The notes under the pieces were generated by a model, which had not been told where the DNA came from, did no database searches, and saw nothing but the letters and a program-made list of their open reading frames with translations. Shown here one piece after another: positions 24,948 through 39,470 of a DNA stretch of 64,000 bases. The first letter of the stretch is position 1; the number at the start of each line of letters is the position of its first letter. Made by a program: the position numbers and the translations under genes. The stretch covers positions 20,804,979 through 20,868,978 of the forward strand of contig CM049321.1 of NCBI GenBank assembly GCA_026874595.1, given 5' to 3'. The DNA comes from Sipunculus nudus. Its lineage: Eukaryota; Annelida; Sipuncula; Golfingiida; Sipunculidae.

Positions 24948-25112
24948 TTTTCATGTATATTTTGCTACTTGTGTGTTTCGCATGTGTTCCTTTGTTTTAA
25001 TTCACTGTATATATTTTCATGTATAAAAATAAAATTAATATAGTATTGTTAGGAAAAAGTTGTGTCCCTGCTTATTTTTACTCCACATCCTAGCCCAGAT
25101 TAAAATGCTGAA
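24948..25112 (+). mobile_element. Truncated hAT 3' fragment on the A/B junction
   Basis: About 165 bp nearly identical to the region of the hAT element around 18575-18732, ending in 'gattaaaatgctgaa'. It lacks the terminal inverted repeat. It stops exactly where unit B begins ('aacttaaataac'). The same fragment sits on the B/C junction but not at the left edge of unit A. Confidence 0.85.
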
Positions 25113-26942
25113 CTTAAATAACTTTTAAAGGTGTATTTGGTGTTCAGGTATATTGAAGTGAATACCCTCAATGACGTAAATGACGTCTGGGGAACTGATA
25201 ATTGCGATTGTATCGTAAACATTAACTTACGACTAAAATAATTTTGAGTGACGGATAAAAATTGTACGGCTTGATGAATGTTATCACTTTGGTACATGCC
25301 ATTTTGCAGAGTGACATATGTGTGCATTTTGTGCTTTTGTTTTGGGGGCGTTTTTTTGTAAATGCTGGACCCCTCAACGAATGATGTAATTACATTTTAT
25401 GAACTGATTTATACGGTCCGGTATAAGGATGGGCCGAGCCACCTTACTACCCTGTTTAAAGTACCATACATGCGACATCATATACGTTAAACTAAGTATT
25501 CGAATGAATATTATTACAAAATCTTACTTGACAGTAGCACTGAGGACCCAATTATCTTCATGAAGCTTAACATCAGTCGAAAATATATGTTTCCCTTCAT
25601 ACTGTATCTAGTAGGTTTTCATGTCGTATCAGTGGGGTGCTTTTATATCCATTAAAGGCAGCCTCGTTTGGATTCATCATTGCGTAATTTTCCCACGAGG
25701 AGGAACATGATAATATATATTTATTGTGCGTCTTCTTATATTGCAGTCTTATTAACCATTATGTGTAACTCCCCTTAATGGAAATTGATTAACTTATTTT
25801 TTTAGAATAGATGCTGAACAACAACTTAAGGAGATGATTAATTGATTAATTATTTTGTTGTCTCGTTGAGTAGATGTGTGCCTGGGTGATTTTTTTTTTT
25901 GGGTCTGTTCCGTGGTTTTACTGTCTGAATATCATTTGTACAATAGAAACACAGTTGATGGATAATTAAAATTACTTATTTATGTACACATGTTATTCAT
26001 ATAAGATTAACTAAACCAAATCCCACAAATAGGGGGCTTTTTTTTATAGAAATCAATCCTTTTAATATATAATGACACAAGGCATTTTTCATATATAAAT
26101 ATATAAAGTTTACATATGCCGCATGATTTACATTAAGAACATTTTGAAACAGAGATATTACAAATTACAACAAAACAAGCGAAATGGGGTTCTTGCAACT
26201 AAAACAATAGATTGTTTATCTACTAATCTGGTCTGTGATATTAGCCATTACGGCTATGCAGTAACTGTGGTACCTTAGAGGCGTTAGTATGATGTTATTT
26301 TGTCTCGAACAGAACAAGTGTTCTTCTTATTAAAAATCCTATTTCACTTAATCAAATGTACCTAATCGATTGGGAATAGTTTTTTTTGTTTCAAATTAGT
26401 TTCCCCGTACACAATTTCATATATGCTTGATTTCACGACATCAGTGTAACTTCCATGCAATTACCAATAAAATAATTTATCTGAGAGGTAATATCACCAT
26501 TATTCTCGGTTCTGATTGTGTGATTATGTGATTGTTCCGCTTTAGGAATACTGGTATAAAACATATAGCAGTACTTTTACAAATATCAGGTACAAAACAG
26601 GCACTAAACGTGCTCATAAAGGCGACACCTTGCGAAAGACTGAAGGACAAAGTGAGCCAAATGATAGAAAGTATATATATATGATTATTTTTAAACATCT
26701 TAACCTTTACATGTAGATAACACATGTCAAATAGATAATAATGATCAATATATAATATTATAACATATAAATAATATTAGATAACGCATATGTTTTATCA
26801 TTGTAAATGATACTCTACATTGTACGAACAATAACACATATTTTTATACATCTGGGGATAATATTACATAGGCCAAATTTGTTGATTCAAAACTGCTATA
26901 TCAAAAAAGCGGTTTATATTAAAGATTATAAGTGATAATGAC

Positions 26943-26944
<2 letters not shown>

Positions 26945-26988
<44 letters not shown>
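26945..26988. repeat. TA microsatellite, unit B
   Basis: Paralogue of the TA run at 10383-10452, about 25 bp shorter. Confidence 0.95.
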
Positions 26989-27403
26989 TGCACCTCTGCC
27001 TAGTTTTTGATATGGAATATTGAAAACCCATATACATACAATGTGTTACTGAAAAGATGTCTTCATTATATATTGTGACTCTGGTAAAAAGTTTTGTATT
27101 GATACCACTTGTTGATAGGGAATAATAATATTCAAAGTTGTATGTAAAATTTAAAACAAAAGCATATCAACAGTTTTATGACCAACATGTCTGTAAATGT
27201 TGAAGAATCTCAATGTTGTTCTAACTTTAAATGTAAATATGCTAGGTTAAGTTATGCAAAGATATGTTTATGAGTATTCAGAGAGCTTAAAAGCACATTA
27301 TATTGATTGTATGGAAAACGAAGACATTAATGGTTAGACAAAGCATACACATATAACTGTAAAATGATATTCGAGGTTACTGCACATGAGCATAATCATT
27401 TTT

Positions 27404-30400
27404 AAAACAGAGAAAATTATATTTTCTGTCGCACTCCCCTACCTTTTATGGGAGTTTCCTTTCTCGTCCAAAAACAATGGCGCATTTTCCTTTCAAATTG
27501 CCTACTACTTCATAGAAGCTCGGCATCAGTTTAATGATCAATCAATTTTTATTTGTATGTTGAATACAAATTTTATTTGAATTTACGTATTCCAAAAATG
27601 TATGACTTTATTGTATCTGTAGGATATAAAACACATTCACGTTAATAATTGTGTAAATTCCTAAATATCATATCATGTATATCACAGATACACAATTATA
27701 ATATATTTTGAGAAAAACAAAAGTAAGGTGTATATGTAATATCCTATCGCATGAATACATATATCTATATTTTGTATAATGACCTATGACACAGTTTCTA
27801 CACAATATTACTATTGCAATTATACTGCTATCATAACAGTGTAATGAGTAATGAATAAATGAATTATAAGCGGACTCATAATGACGGAATCAATTTTCAT
27901 TAACAATTTTTAACTTAGTCGACAGATAAATAATACCTATAACGCTGATGATAAAATTCCCAGACTCTTTCTGAAGACCCACCCCTTCCACATCAGTATG
28001 CCGGTTTCATAGCATCTGTTATTTATGCTAAACTTGACTCTCCTGATTGTTGGCCTTACAGGGGTTGTGGGCCCTATAAAAACCGGATGGAGTGCAATTT
28101 AAAGATACACAGGTTTCTGCATTAAGCGTTCCGTGATCGTCTATATCTATCATATATAATTTTTATTACCATCTAAACAACCTAAAGTATAAAAATATGA
28201 GTACTCTCCAGTATGAGGGTTCGCGCGCCTTTGAACAGGCGTAAACACAGTTCAATCATTGATAATATATTCTATAGCAATAATATTAAAATATTAATAC
28301 AACCTTAAGCATACACATATGGGAATTCTCCTGTATGAGGGTTCGCGCGTTTTTTTGAACAAGCGTTAACATCGTTCAATTATGGTTAATATATTCTTAA
28401 GCAATAATATCATCGAAGTAGCATATCATTTGGTATCAACTTTTTGTATACCTATTGTTGTTCGTATATTTGAGAAACAAATGCATTAAAAAAACTGTAT
28501 ATTTTACACCTTTGCTTTCAATTGTGAATTCATCTAGATAGTGATCACACGATGTTGAAAAAATAGATGAACGTCCGACAGCAGCACACGACCGACGACC
28601 GAAGTTTCTTGGCACATTTTCACCTGTTTTGGCTACGGTAGAGTCCATTGAGATTTAAAATATAAATGCAGTTAAGAACAGGCCATGTTTTATAAACTGT
28701 CACCTTGATTTTACATAAATAGAGAAAAATTATTTATATATGCATTTTTCACAAATTGCAGTTTCAGTTAATGTTCTTCTTGGGTTGGGTGAAACATTTA
28801 ACATATAACATCTTTTATGACTTTTTTTTTACAATAAAAGCTTTTTTATAGTTATGTACCAATCCTAAGTGAAAATAAAACAAATGGTTGTCATGCTAGA
28901 GAAATGCCAATATATCACCGACTTAAAAAAAAAAGAACTATAGTTTAGCATACAAATGCCATTTCCGCGAATCCAGTTTTCTTTTCAAAATACTATATGC
29001 TGGGTTTATCATATTGGCCTGATGATAAAAAGTACAAATTCATTTGTCGTTTAACATGATGCAAAGTAAATGTAATATCTTTTTGCTGACACGCTTGGCA
29101 TGCGCCTTGATAATTACTTGCGTAACCATTATCACTGGCTTGAAACAGTAACCAAAACAATAATTTTGCAATTTTGGTATAAAGTAAAAAACAATAAAAA
29201 TTCCTTGTTGTCCTTGTCGAAATACGGGAAACTAAACTTACAAATACTAATACATGTATCAAAGACTAACACATTTTTAGGCCAGGGTGTGTGACATGAC
29301 TCAAACCTGAAACCGAGGTTCATGTAGCGCCACCTACATTGAACTATATTTTATGGGGACAAAACCTTAATCACCTTTAGCAAATTGTGGAGGTTTAGTT
29401 GGGATTGTAATAGGGTTCTTCACTTATACTTAGTTTTGTCTAAAATAGCCCAAAGTAATATTTGCATATCTGCATATATTAGGCATATCTGGTATAATGA
29501 AACCGTGACAGAATCATTTTAATTAAAAACTTATTGTGGTAACTGGAATAACCGAGAAAACCTGAATGTGATTTTTCCTGGGTGGTGCCCTAACATTCCA
29601 ATACTATTCGAAATGACATTAAGAAATTTATAAAACTGCATGAAAATTTCATGAAAATATCCTGATACCTAATTACACGGACTGACATCCCGAATCCTGT
29701 CTAGAATATTTTCCTTATCTATCCATGCCTCATCATCTAATAGTGTACCCAGAGTGACAGAAGCATGTCCATGAAGACATTTCGACACATAGCTAGCGAT
29801 AGCTTGCGTGGCAAGCAGATAAATCAATTAAAGACACCGTTTCCTCATAGCGTACATTGTATTATTAAAGGCAACCAGCTACATTGCAGATAACTCATTT
29901 CTTAGCAAAAAATGGTTTAATCATGCAACATTTTATACATAACAAATACGATTTCTCATTTGTCGATTCATAGAACTCTAGCACACAACAAGATAGATAT
30001 TATTAGTCTGGTATAGAGATCAGTTGGATAGGCAAACAGTCAGTTAATATGTTTGTATCCTTATGTGCTCTCTGTCTTGATATGAGGTCCATTTATTCCT
30101 AATATCCCATTTATTACTAAAAACATACATATTATGTTAACTCTTTTATTGTCAATATCCATTTTCAGCAGGAGAATAGTACTCCATATTAATCATTTCC
30201 ATAAAATAAAAGGAACCTGAAAACTGCTTTTGTGAGTGTGTTTTCTTTAATTGCTTTATAAACAATGTTAAAATGTTTTTTCTAATTTTGTTTTTATACA
30301 CAAGACATAGTGTTATCGAAGATTTCAATATCCTTTTCTAAATGTATTTACTGGAAATATTCCACTTTATCAAATTCTTATAAACAAAAAGTTTGAATAT

Positions 30401-30629
30401 TAGATATCGGTGCGGAAACGATTAAAATAACAGTTTTATATATTTGAAACTTAGTGTACCGATTAGATTCAGTAAAAAAGTCATGTTTTCTACGGATATA
30501 TCATTTCACAGGATAAGAAGAACAAAACACATAAGTAAATGAATAATGTTAAAGTTTACCTAACATAAATGCTTCACTCTCTGGGCACTGAAGAAAGGTA
30601 AACAGCAGCCAGACAGATATGAACCCCAT
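27404..30629 (-). pseudogene. C-type lectin pseudogene B1
   Basis: Exon-by-exon copy of A1. The leader is 30629-30560 with an intact signal peptide and GTAAAC donor. The 126-nt exon is 29802-29677, open. CTLD1 first half is at about 29138-29006 and second half at about 28648-28510. CTLD2 first half is 28172-27937 and second half about 27532-27404. It carries the same stops and lost splice sites as A1, so this gene was already dead before A and B separated. Confidence 0.8.
29677..29802 (-). CDS. Candidate 126-nt phase-1 exon (B1)
   Basis: Same length, splice borders and reading frame as the A1 exon at 13141-13266, with KCLHGHASVTLGTLL visible. Domain not recognised. Confidence 0.45.
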
Positions 30630-30872
30630 CTTGTTGTCTCCTTTTACAGCAAGAAGGTGGTTATGATATATTTCATGACACCGTGTTCTGATTCCCGCAC
30701 AAGCTATATTCCTGGCACAAGAACTAACTGTTTATTTTCAATGTTTTATATGGTTAACCAAGCATCGTTACAGTCCTCATGGTTTTACGATTCCTGACAC
30801 AAGGCGTTTATTGTTTATTAATTATTCGCTTATAATAATATTATAAAGATAACAGTGATTTTTTTATACGTC

Positions 30873-30875
<3 letters not shown>

Positions 30876-30923
<48 letters not shown>
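30876..30923. repeat. TA microsatellite, unit B
   Basis: Paralogue of the run at 14342-14382. Confidence 0.95.
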
Positions 30924-30926
<3 letters not shown>

Positions 30927-32154
30927 TTAGTAGAATATATTCACATGGAAAATAACCGCGCACTGCTTGGTAAGACTAAAAACTAATGTTTCCCTTATTA
31001 TTTTTCATCATTGTGTTACAATAGAAGATATTAACGTTAATAAAAGTAGTTTTCTTTATAGACAGCGGACTTGAAATTATACCTATTAAGCAATCAGTTT
31101 TCTGTGGTTTATGGTTTTATTTCAAGTGTTGCCCTGGCTTCGTATAAACAATAAAGCTTCCTTCTCGGATACAAATTGGACCCGCGTGATATTATTATAA
31201 AAACTATATTGAATCTCTTCTACTTAAGCAAAATTACCATAGGCTTAACCGCAATGCAACATATCTTAGGAATAAATCTGTAGGTGAGAAATTATTATTA
31301 GGGATTTTCAGTTGCCAACCTTATCCATCAATTTATGATTTCGAAGATAAAAAAAATTACACGGCTATCCTGAAACAACGTCCGACAAATGAAACCTGCA
31401 CCAAGTGAGGCATGCAGTGTGACATGACGTAAGCGCCAATTTTACATCAGACATGGAAAAGTATTATCTAAATTAATAATCAAGACATGACAAATTGATA
31501 TATAGTATAAAAAATGATACGACAATATAACTTTAAATATGTCTTGACTTATGATCCCTATCTAATTATAATTACCTATGTGTGGTTTTAACTCAAAATA
31601 GAAGTATCGATGGGGCATAGTTGGGTCCAAAAGTACTCGTACTCTAAGTACTCGTACTCGTGAGTACTATTTAGAGCACTCGGTACTCGTACTCGAGTAC
31701 TTTCTTCAAAATGACCAAAGTACTCGTACTTGTACTCGAGTACATTGAAAGTACTCATTAAAAACATGTTCCTTATGAGTACTTTCAATGTACATAAATA
31801 ATAATATTATATATAAATATTTATACACAAATAATAATTACCTCTATCCGCCCTCACATACATGCATACATATGTACATACATACATACTTCTCGCCCCC
31901 TTGTGTGATATTAGTAACTCCTCTGTGAGTAGCTAACAGTTTGCATTCCGCATGGCCTTGATTACCTGTTTCAGACAGGTTTGTGACAGTTAGCACACAA
32001 TGGAGCTAGAGCTAACTTATTACATAATTTGGCAGGTGATTTGTTTGAGCAGATTGTTTGTTCAACAGCAGTTGCTTTAAAGTTCACATGGGTACCATAT
32101 AAGAGTGGTAGTCATTTGGCATATTATTCAGTTGTCACCTGTCACTCAGTGAAT

Positions 32155-33019
32155 ATGGAAAAAGCTATTCAAAATTACACCCATTCAATTGTTTGGGATC
32201 ACTTCACTAAGTTATCACCTGCCTCTGATGGTACATCTCAAGCAAAGTGCAACCACTGCCACAAACAATATAAGACTGATGCTCCAAACACAACCTCAAA
32301 CTAAAGGAAACATCTGAAGGTAAGTGTTCTTTATTTATAACATTGTGACAAAATCACACAAACTAATACCATACACACAGCATGACACAAGATTGGCAAA
32401 CAGTAGCAAATCACAAAATTGCCCTCCCATTCAAAGGCTTAGGAGTGAAAACCATAGACTGAAATGGATATGACTACTACAGCCCTGGCCCAATGTTCCA
32501 CATCCCAGTTAGCGCTAGGAACACAATCATAGGTGTTAAGTATGGACGTTGGTGGCAGAGAGATTACTCATATTGAGATGAAACACTGAATACCCGCTGG
32601 CTAGTAATAATAGACCTAATCAGGCTGATGCCCATAACAACATTCTAGGTATTCCTGCTCGGATTCTGTGCCCTCTGATCCTCTCAGACTTGTTATTTAT
32701 TACATAATATGTGATCCTTATTCTATGAACTCTCAGTCACACTAATAGGCTGTAGCACTAGCTGTTATGTATTCTTGTCAATCATGAATTCTATCCTGAG
32801 TATCCTCTCTCTAAGAAAGTAAAATAATCACTTGTAATTAAAATTGGTATGATTAAACTCGGTAACAAAACAGTCTGTAGCACTAGATGTTATGTAATCT
32901 TTTCAATCATTCTCTCTTTCTCTCTCTCTCAGTAAGCATAATTTACACTTGTAATTAAAACTGAAATGACTAAACTCGGTAACAAAACATTCTTTGTCAC
33001 TAGTGGTATGTACTCGAGC

Positions 33020-33079
<60 letters not shown>

Positions 33080-34780
33080 CTGGTTAAGTATTTAATTGAT
33101 GGAGCAATGATGAATTGTTCGATAATTAAATGTGGCATATTTGAATAATACAACCACACAAATGTTTATATTTTCAAACAGTGCATCAAACAGTCGACCT
33201 GATTCCGCAACCAGTGCAGACATCGGCTTGTAAACTCCCAACAAAGTGTCAATCTTCCATGTTCAGTCACTTCGGCGCTTGCCCAATTTATACAAAGAAG
33301 ATGGGTCCCAATGATCCTCTCAAGTTAGAGATGGACGAATCCATAGCTGATATCTTCACAAACACCCGTACATCCCACTAACCCTGCTCGAATCACGAAA
33401 GTTCCGCCGTACTCTCCAGATTGCACTGCCTGGCTCCATTCCAGCAACCAGAAAGACTCTAACTAGACGTCTTCTTCCTTGCCCCCCCCCCCCCCAGAAA
33501 ACTCTACAAAAGTGCTGAAACTTCTCAACTCCGCATATGCTGTAACACGCACCATCGACATTTGGAGTAGAGGACAGATGAAATCATTCCTCGGTGTCAG
33601 CGCCCACTGCATAATTGATTGGGATTTCCACACTCTAATGCTGGCCGGCAAGCGTATGGACGGGCGTCAAACGGCAGACCACATTCTAAAGGAATACCAT
33701 TCTATCATCTCCACCTTTAACCTAGAAGACAAAATTGCCTACATTGTCACTGACAATGCAGCAAATATGAAGTGTGCATACGGGGTTAAGTTTGAAAGGG
33801 AAATGGAAGAGAAAACTAACAAAACAGATCCTGAAAACGATGAAGACAATGGTAGTGACAGTGAAGAAGAAAGTCTATCCTATGAAGAAGATCCCCTAGC
33901 CTACCTGCCTTATCATGAGTCCCGCTGTGTCCACAACTGTCTGCCAGCATTGATTATTGTAAGAACATAGCCACTTGTGTGCACAAGTCTACTGTAGCCA
34001 CTGACAAGCTAGAAAAAGAAAGACGATTGTTAAAAGCAAACACCATTCGCTGGTATTCCAGATACTACTGTGTGAAGTCAGTGCTCAGCCTTTTAAAGGA
34101 GAAGCTTGATTCCCTCGAACTTTACACTATACTCACAGCCCTGGATCGCAATATCCTGAGTGACTTGCTAAACATCATGAAGTAATTTTTGGATATATCT
34201 ACAACCCATCAAGCTGACAAGAAAGTATCATCGACATTGATCATTCCTGCAATAACGTCACTCAAAGAACATGTAAGCAGCTTCCCCACAAGATGCAACT
34301 CAAAATTCCTCAATACACTGAACAAAATCAATGGTACATTGGTGACCAAGCCTATCGCTGTGCTACCTTTCAGCCCCCCCCCCCCCCCCGTACAAGACGG
34401 AATCCTTCACATCGGAAGAAGCCAACAAAACCAAACATGGAATAAAAAAAAAATTGTAAAGAAGACAACAAAATCATTACAGACATAGACGAAAGCACCA
34501 GAACCCAAGGAAGAGAAGTCGTCTATTTGCCTTCAAGAAAAAAGCAGCCACAAGCGACCATTAACTCTGAGGTCACAGCATATTTGACAGAACCGACCCT
34601 AGAGGAAACTCCAACCCGCTAGAATTCTTGAAGAAGGCTAGGGGACGTTTCCCTGCTCTTGCCAATCTGGCAAGGAAGTGCTTGTCTTTAACAGCGTCTT
34701 CAGCCCCAGTTAAGCGGATTTTTATAATATCTTTGAAGATGCTCTGACCAGACAGACCAAGGATGAGCGACGGCAATTTT
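32155..34780 (+). pseudogene. hAT transposase pseudogene, copy B
   Basis: Longest open stretch of the three copies: 33479-33970 covers the catalytic TIDIW and VTDNAANM segments and an acidic linker without the stop present in copy A. It still shares the TAA in the BED finger (32302-32304), the TAA after the TSH residues near 33379, the frameshift near RKTLTRRLLP and the frameshift after 33970. The dimerisation motif has Lys for Glu, as in copy A. Confidence 0.87.
33023..33077. repeat. CT microsatellite inside hAT copy B
   Basis: Paralogue of the CT run at 16482-16540, slightly shorter. Confidence 0.95.
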
Positions 34781-35431
34781 GAAACTCAAATGTTCCTCAA
34801 ATGCAACTCTCATTTGTAATTTCTGCCTTTATATGTCATCCTGTGACAGGTTCTGGTTGGGGGGCCTTGTATCAAGTACACGGTGCTACTGATATTGTGA
34901 TGTTTGATGTCTGATATGTTTTTTCTTTGATTTCAATTATTGTAGATATTGACAATACTGTAAAAGAATTTTAATCGTAGTTTGTTTAGTAACAGGTTAG
35001 TAAAAGCAAAAGCTGGATTTGATACGCAAATCTCCTGTCCACGTAACTGTTATTAGTTATTTCTGACATACATATATGGTTAATAGTCTTCCTGTGTACC
35101 TTGTTTCATATATATTCTGCTACTTGTATGTTTAGCATGTGTTCCTTTGTTTTTAAATCACTGTATATATTTTCATGAATAAAAATAAAATTAATATAGT
35201 ATTGTTAGGAAAAAGTTGTGTCCCTGCTTATTTTTACTCCACATCCTAGCCCAGATTAAAATGCTGAAAGTACTCGTTAAAGAACTCATGAGTACATTTT
35301 TATAAAAATAGCTAAAATACTCGTACTCATGAGTACATTTTTTATAAAAATAGCTGAAATACTCGTACTTGTACTTTCAATGTACCCGGGCCTAACTCTG
35401 CGATGGTGGCCAAGAAAAATATTAAACCTGG

Positions 35432-35840
35432 CACCCCAAGTTTTGCGTACCAGTTACAGCCATATAAGATGTATAAACATGCATAATATCAGGCCGATAA
35501 GTCAACCCACTCCTACGATTTGTTATCCTTTCATCCAAAACACAGATACATATGAACGCTGAGCATAACATGCGCACTACCAGTCTTTCGCACAAGAAAG
35601 GCCTATATCTCAGTTCTCTCCTTCGATGTGTATACGGTCCTACCCTTTCAAAACAAAATTGGAGGTGGCGCCACCAGTCTTGAGTACATGTAGGTTTATC
35701 CAAGATGTATGGAAATGCAAAATATCTAAATCCGACTTCTGATATATTTGCACTTATGAAACCATTACATTGTAGATGGGGCCACCTGTTTTGCGTCCGA
35801 GAAATCTATCCAACATGTATGGACATGCTAAAGTTCAGGC
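35432..35840. repeat. Diverged tandem repeat, unit B copy
   Basis: Paralogue of the roughly 115-bp period repeat at 18893-19300, directly to the right of the hAT target duplication. Confidence 0.55.
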
Positions 35841-37949
35841 AAATACATAAATATTGAAGTTACCATAAAACCCCTCTTTTGCAGCAGCGAATTAAAGGTA
35901 CCACGTCTTTTAATGTCCTGGCATAAATGATGAACTACATATAAATACTGAACAAATATCGTTCTGTAATATAACATATATGAGTACTGGCAATATGTCA
36001 AGTCAAATTAACATACATTTTTAGGTCAGTTTTAAACATTCAGCGTGTTGCTCAATATTAGCTAAAGAGACCTTGGTCAAATTGCTTGGTATCGTGTAAT
36101 AAATGTTGATGTATTTCTTTCACGTCTGATGTTACAGCTTCGCACAACCAAATTATAAGTTAAAATAACAACGTTTAAGTCCCCAGCAAAATAAATCATT
36201 AAAGGCATAAGTTTGGATATTTTGATTATTTGCAAAGACTAAATCACCATCACCTACATCATGCATGTGTTTATTCGGTCAAATGAAAAGAATTTGTTTG
36301 CTCGTACCTCTTCATTGTAACTGTGCTTTGTTCAAAGTCCAGTTAGTCACCTCAAGCACATAACTTGTGTAACACTTTAAAAAATAAAATATATTTTTTA
36401 TATTTAAATTATCTTTTTGAAATCAATAGGACTTAAGGTTATGGTTTAAGAAAAACATTAGTTGTCAGGGTTCATTGTGTAAAAGATTTTCCCGATGTGG
36501 CCACATGTGAATTTCCAACAACAAAAAAATAAAGTAAATGAAGAGCCTACAGTCCCATTTAAGCATGAAGGCTGTTTGAGGATATATTTTGAAATAGAAA
36601 GAATATAACTGACATTTACTTGTTATCTTATTACAATTGGTATATAGAATACTGTATTATTGTTATCAAATATTACTACTATCAGCTTAACGCTTAACAC
36701 AATAATTACATAATATGTCCAAAGAAACTTAATATTTACATTTTATTTATTAACACCGACGTCAAAAAATAGCCGTATGAATGAGCAAGTCGTTCGTTAT
36801 CAATATTACCTGTGAATAAAACATAACTCCTGCCGACCTCTCATAGCGATTTGAACTGTATGTTGTACGGGAATCAGTTCTCCATGGAAAGTTAAATCTT
36901 GATACTTTCCTTGATATTTGCTTTACTGAGATTAGTGGTTGAAAAAATACACACACACCGATCAGTACGTAGTAACAATTGTGGAAGATAAATTTCCTGA
37001 AGGTCACCTGCAATTTTATTTTCCTACGATCAGTAAACATTCGTGCATTTATGTAACTAGTTTTTTTTCCTTAAGTATCTTCATCTGAAAGCATATACTG
37101 AATAAGTAAGTTGACATTGTCCTCAGAAGTCAAATCTACACGTAAGAATAAGACATGTCAGCCCAAAAACGGACCTAAAGCTTGTGGCAATAAGATTATC
37201 AGCAAAAGCCATTGTTGATATTTTTCTTCAAACTTAATCTCTTTTCTTTCTGAAACGTACACTTAAATTATTAGACACATATTCTAAAATAGTTTTGTGT
37301 AATAGATTATAAAAATGTATTCCATTAAAATTTCCATTTTTCGTGGAACTATATCTACATCATAAGCATTGGTATGCTAGGCATGCATATCATTTTATTA
37401 AGCAAAAGAGTGAAGAATCAACAATAATAAAAAAATACCAATTGTGTATTTGAAATTGTACCTTTACTTGACCAAACGGCTTTTCCTTGAATATTTGATA
37501 TGGAAAATAAGACTTGCATTTCCTTTGGAGACACCACATAAACAGTAAGTATCTTCAATAGATTCTAATATAGTAAACACCTCGGGATGTCGACCAATTG
37601 CTTTCACAACAAATCTGGAAACCTTATTCTCGAACTGATCAGTGGTGTTTTTTCTTGGAGCCCTGACATTTTTATATAGGCTGACATATAAGTACAGACA
37701 TACCAGTTGTGAACGGATATATGATTTTGTCACACCACACAACGGTTGTTGTCAGGCAATTATATATCCCCTACTCACATTAAATTAGTTATCCCAAACG
37801 TTTTATACTCTTGTTTTATTTAATATTAAATACCAGCATAAAACTTATAATTGTTTAGAATAATGGCATAGGTAAAGGAAAGATAAAGTAGCGGTCATCA
37901 AATTTAAAAAGAAAAGTAGAGCGGGTAAGATACACGAGCATATACTTAC

Positions 37950-39470
37950 ATGTAAAACAAACAAAATGAAAACTGCTGTTGCACACACCCGACTTCCTCG
38001 ATATTTTATTCCCTCACTTCTTTTAAAGCGACGGTGCATTTTTCATCAGTCCTCCATTTCTATTTCTATATCATTGTAGAAGATAGGTGAGTGGCTTTCT
38101 AAACGGCTCTTCTTGTACAATTGTTTAATCGTATAACCATATTCTAGCATGATCAACTTATGTAGTATAAATAATACTAGCCGTGATATATTGAATGTAC
38201 TTGAACATATAATAAACTTTGAAGTAGACGCAAAAATCTCTATAGATAATAATTGACTGCTTGAGAGAATGTGGCTTTTGACTTGAAAACAATGTTAAGG
38301 TGTACGCATTATACATTAAACATAGCCCGTTTTGTGTATTGTTTTATAAAAAAAAATATTCTCATACATACATTACAGGAAAAGGTATTTCCAGACCACA
38401 TCTGTCCGTACTGTCCCTGTGCTGCATTGCAGGGATATTTATAACATTAAACCAAGATATACTAATATTTTATATATTGATAGTTTCAACAAATTCTTTT
38501 GCAGTTTTTCTTCGGCTCTTTTTTCACCTTTATTTGTTATTTAAATATACGTTTAATATATATAAAAAAAGTTTTCGGGAGTTCGATAGCTAAAGCACCT
38601 TTCTGAAGACCAATCCACACCTATGAGCATTCTACAGAGTCCATAGCACTATTAATGGGTGTTAACTTGAGACCGAGACAACACAAGTCGTAGACGTTAA
38701 CCCAATTGTTAAGAGTGACAGTGCAGTTTAAAAGCACACATGCTCCGAGGCAGGCAATCCATGATGGGCTTTATTTTTCATACATATTCCACTTTCACAA
38801 TCTGAAAAATCTGAAATTCAATAAACAAATTTAATATACAAATGATGAATGACAAACATGTCCTAGTTTCAGGAATGAGTTGTCTTTGGTGTGAATTTTT
38901 TTAAAGGAACTGATAATTCGGGTTTTTAAGATGAAACCGTCAATAAAATAGGTAACTTTTTCTTAGCCCGTTTCCTTTATTTTCACATGCATTTTTTTGC
39001 AGTTTAGTCCAGCAGTCTGATGCATAATCGGAGAGGGAATGGGATGTCAAAGTTGCGCAGGTTTGACGATCAGAGTCTCTGGCCACAGTCTCATCTGCCT
39101 TCGTTATTTCATTATCGGGATAATGTGTGGACAATGTGAAACAATTATAGTCAAGTTTTAAACAGTATCCCCTATGACATTTTTGCAAATTATGATTTAT
39201 GAAATCTCAGAACAGGATTATCTGGTATTTCATAATATACATTACGATATGAGTAAGATAACAAAAACTCATTGGAATCCCTGCCAGTAATACACACCCA
39301 GGTGTCTGCATTAGTGAGTTCAAGTCCTAGCCAAACAGACGACATATTGTACATTGCATTGCCCTCACAATTATTTCTTCGTCTTAGTCATTGAGATGAA
39401 AAGGCAACATAAGTTGACAACGTGAAATGCCTCACGAGCACAATGATAATCACATGGGTTCCCGGGAACC
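37950..39470 (-). pseudogene. C-type lectin pseudogene B2
   Basis: Copy of A2. CTLD1 first half is at about 39466-39273, with stop, frameshift and broken donor. CTLD1 second half is at 39094-38975, open, with the GA donor. CTLD2 first half is at 38801-38576 with the same in-frame TAG. CTLD2 second half is at about 38086-37950 with a retained GTAAG donor. Lesions are shared with A2, so inactivation predates the A/B split. Confidence 0.77.

Larger units (their letters stand above)
8539..25110. repeat. Tandem segmental duplication, unit A
   Basis: A block of about 16.57 kb repeated almost base for base as unit B immediately downstream and with more change as unit C. It opens with 'aacttaaataac', also the first bases of units B and C. 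The bases before the opening differ: single-copy DNA here, a hAT fragment before B and C. Contents from left to right: lectin pseudogene A1, a hAT element, a diverged short tandem repeat and lectin pseudogene A2. A and B differ mainly by scattered single bases and microsatellite lengths. Confidence 0.95.
31608..35408. mobile_element. hAT DNA transposon copy B with target duplications
   Basis: The element is 31616-35400, flanked by cgatgggg (31608-31615) and cgatggtg (35401-35408). It has the same ends, subterminal repeats and interior as copy A. Because the insertion site is identical, it was carried here by the segmental duplication and not by an independent insertion. Confidence 0.93.
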
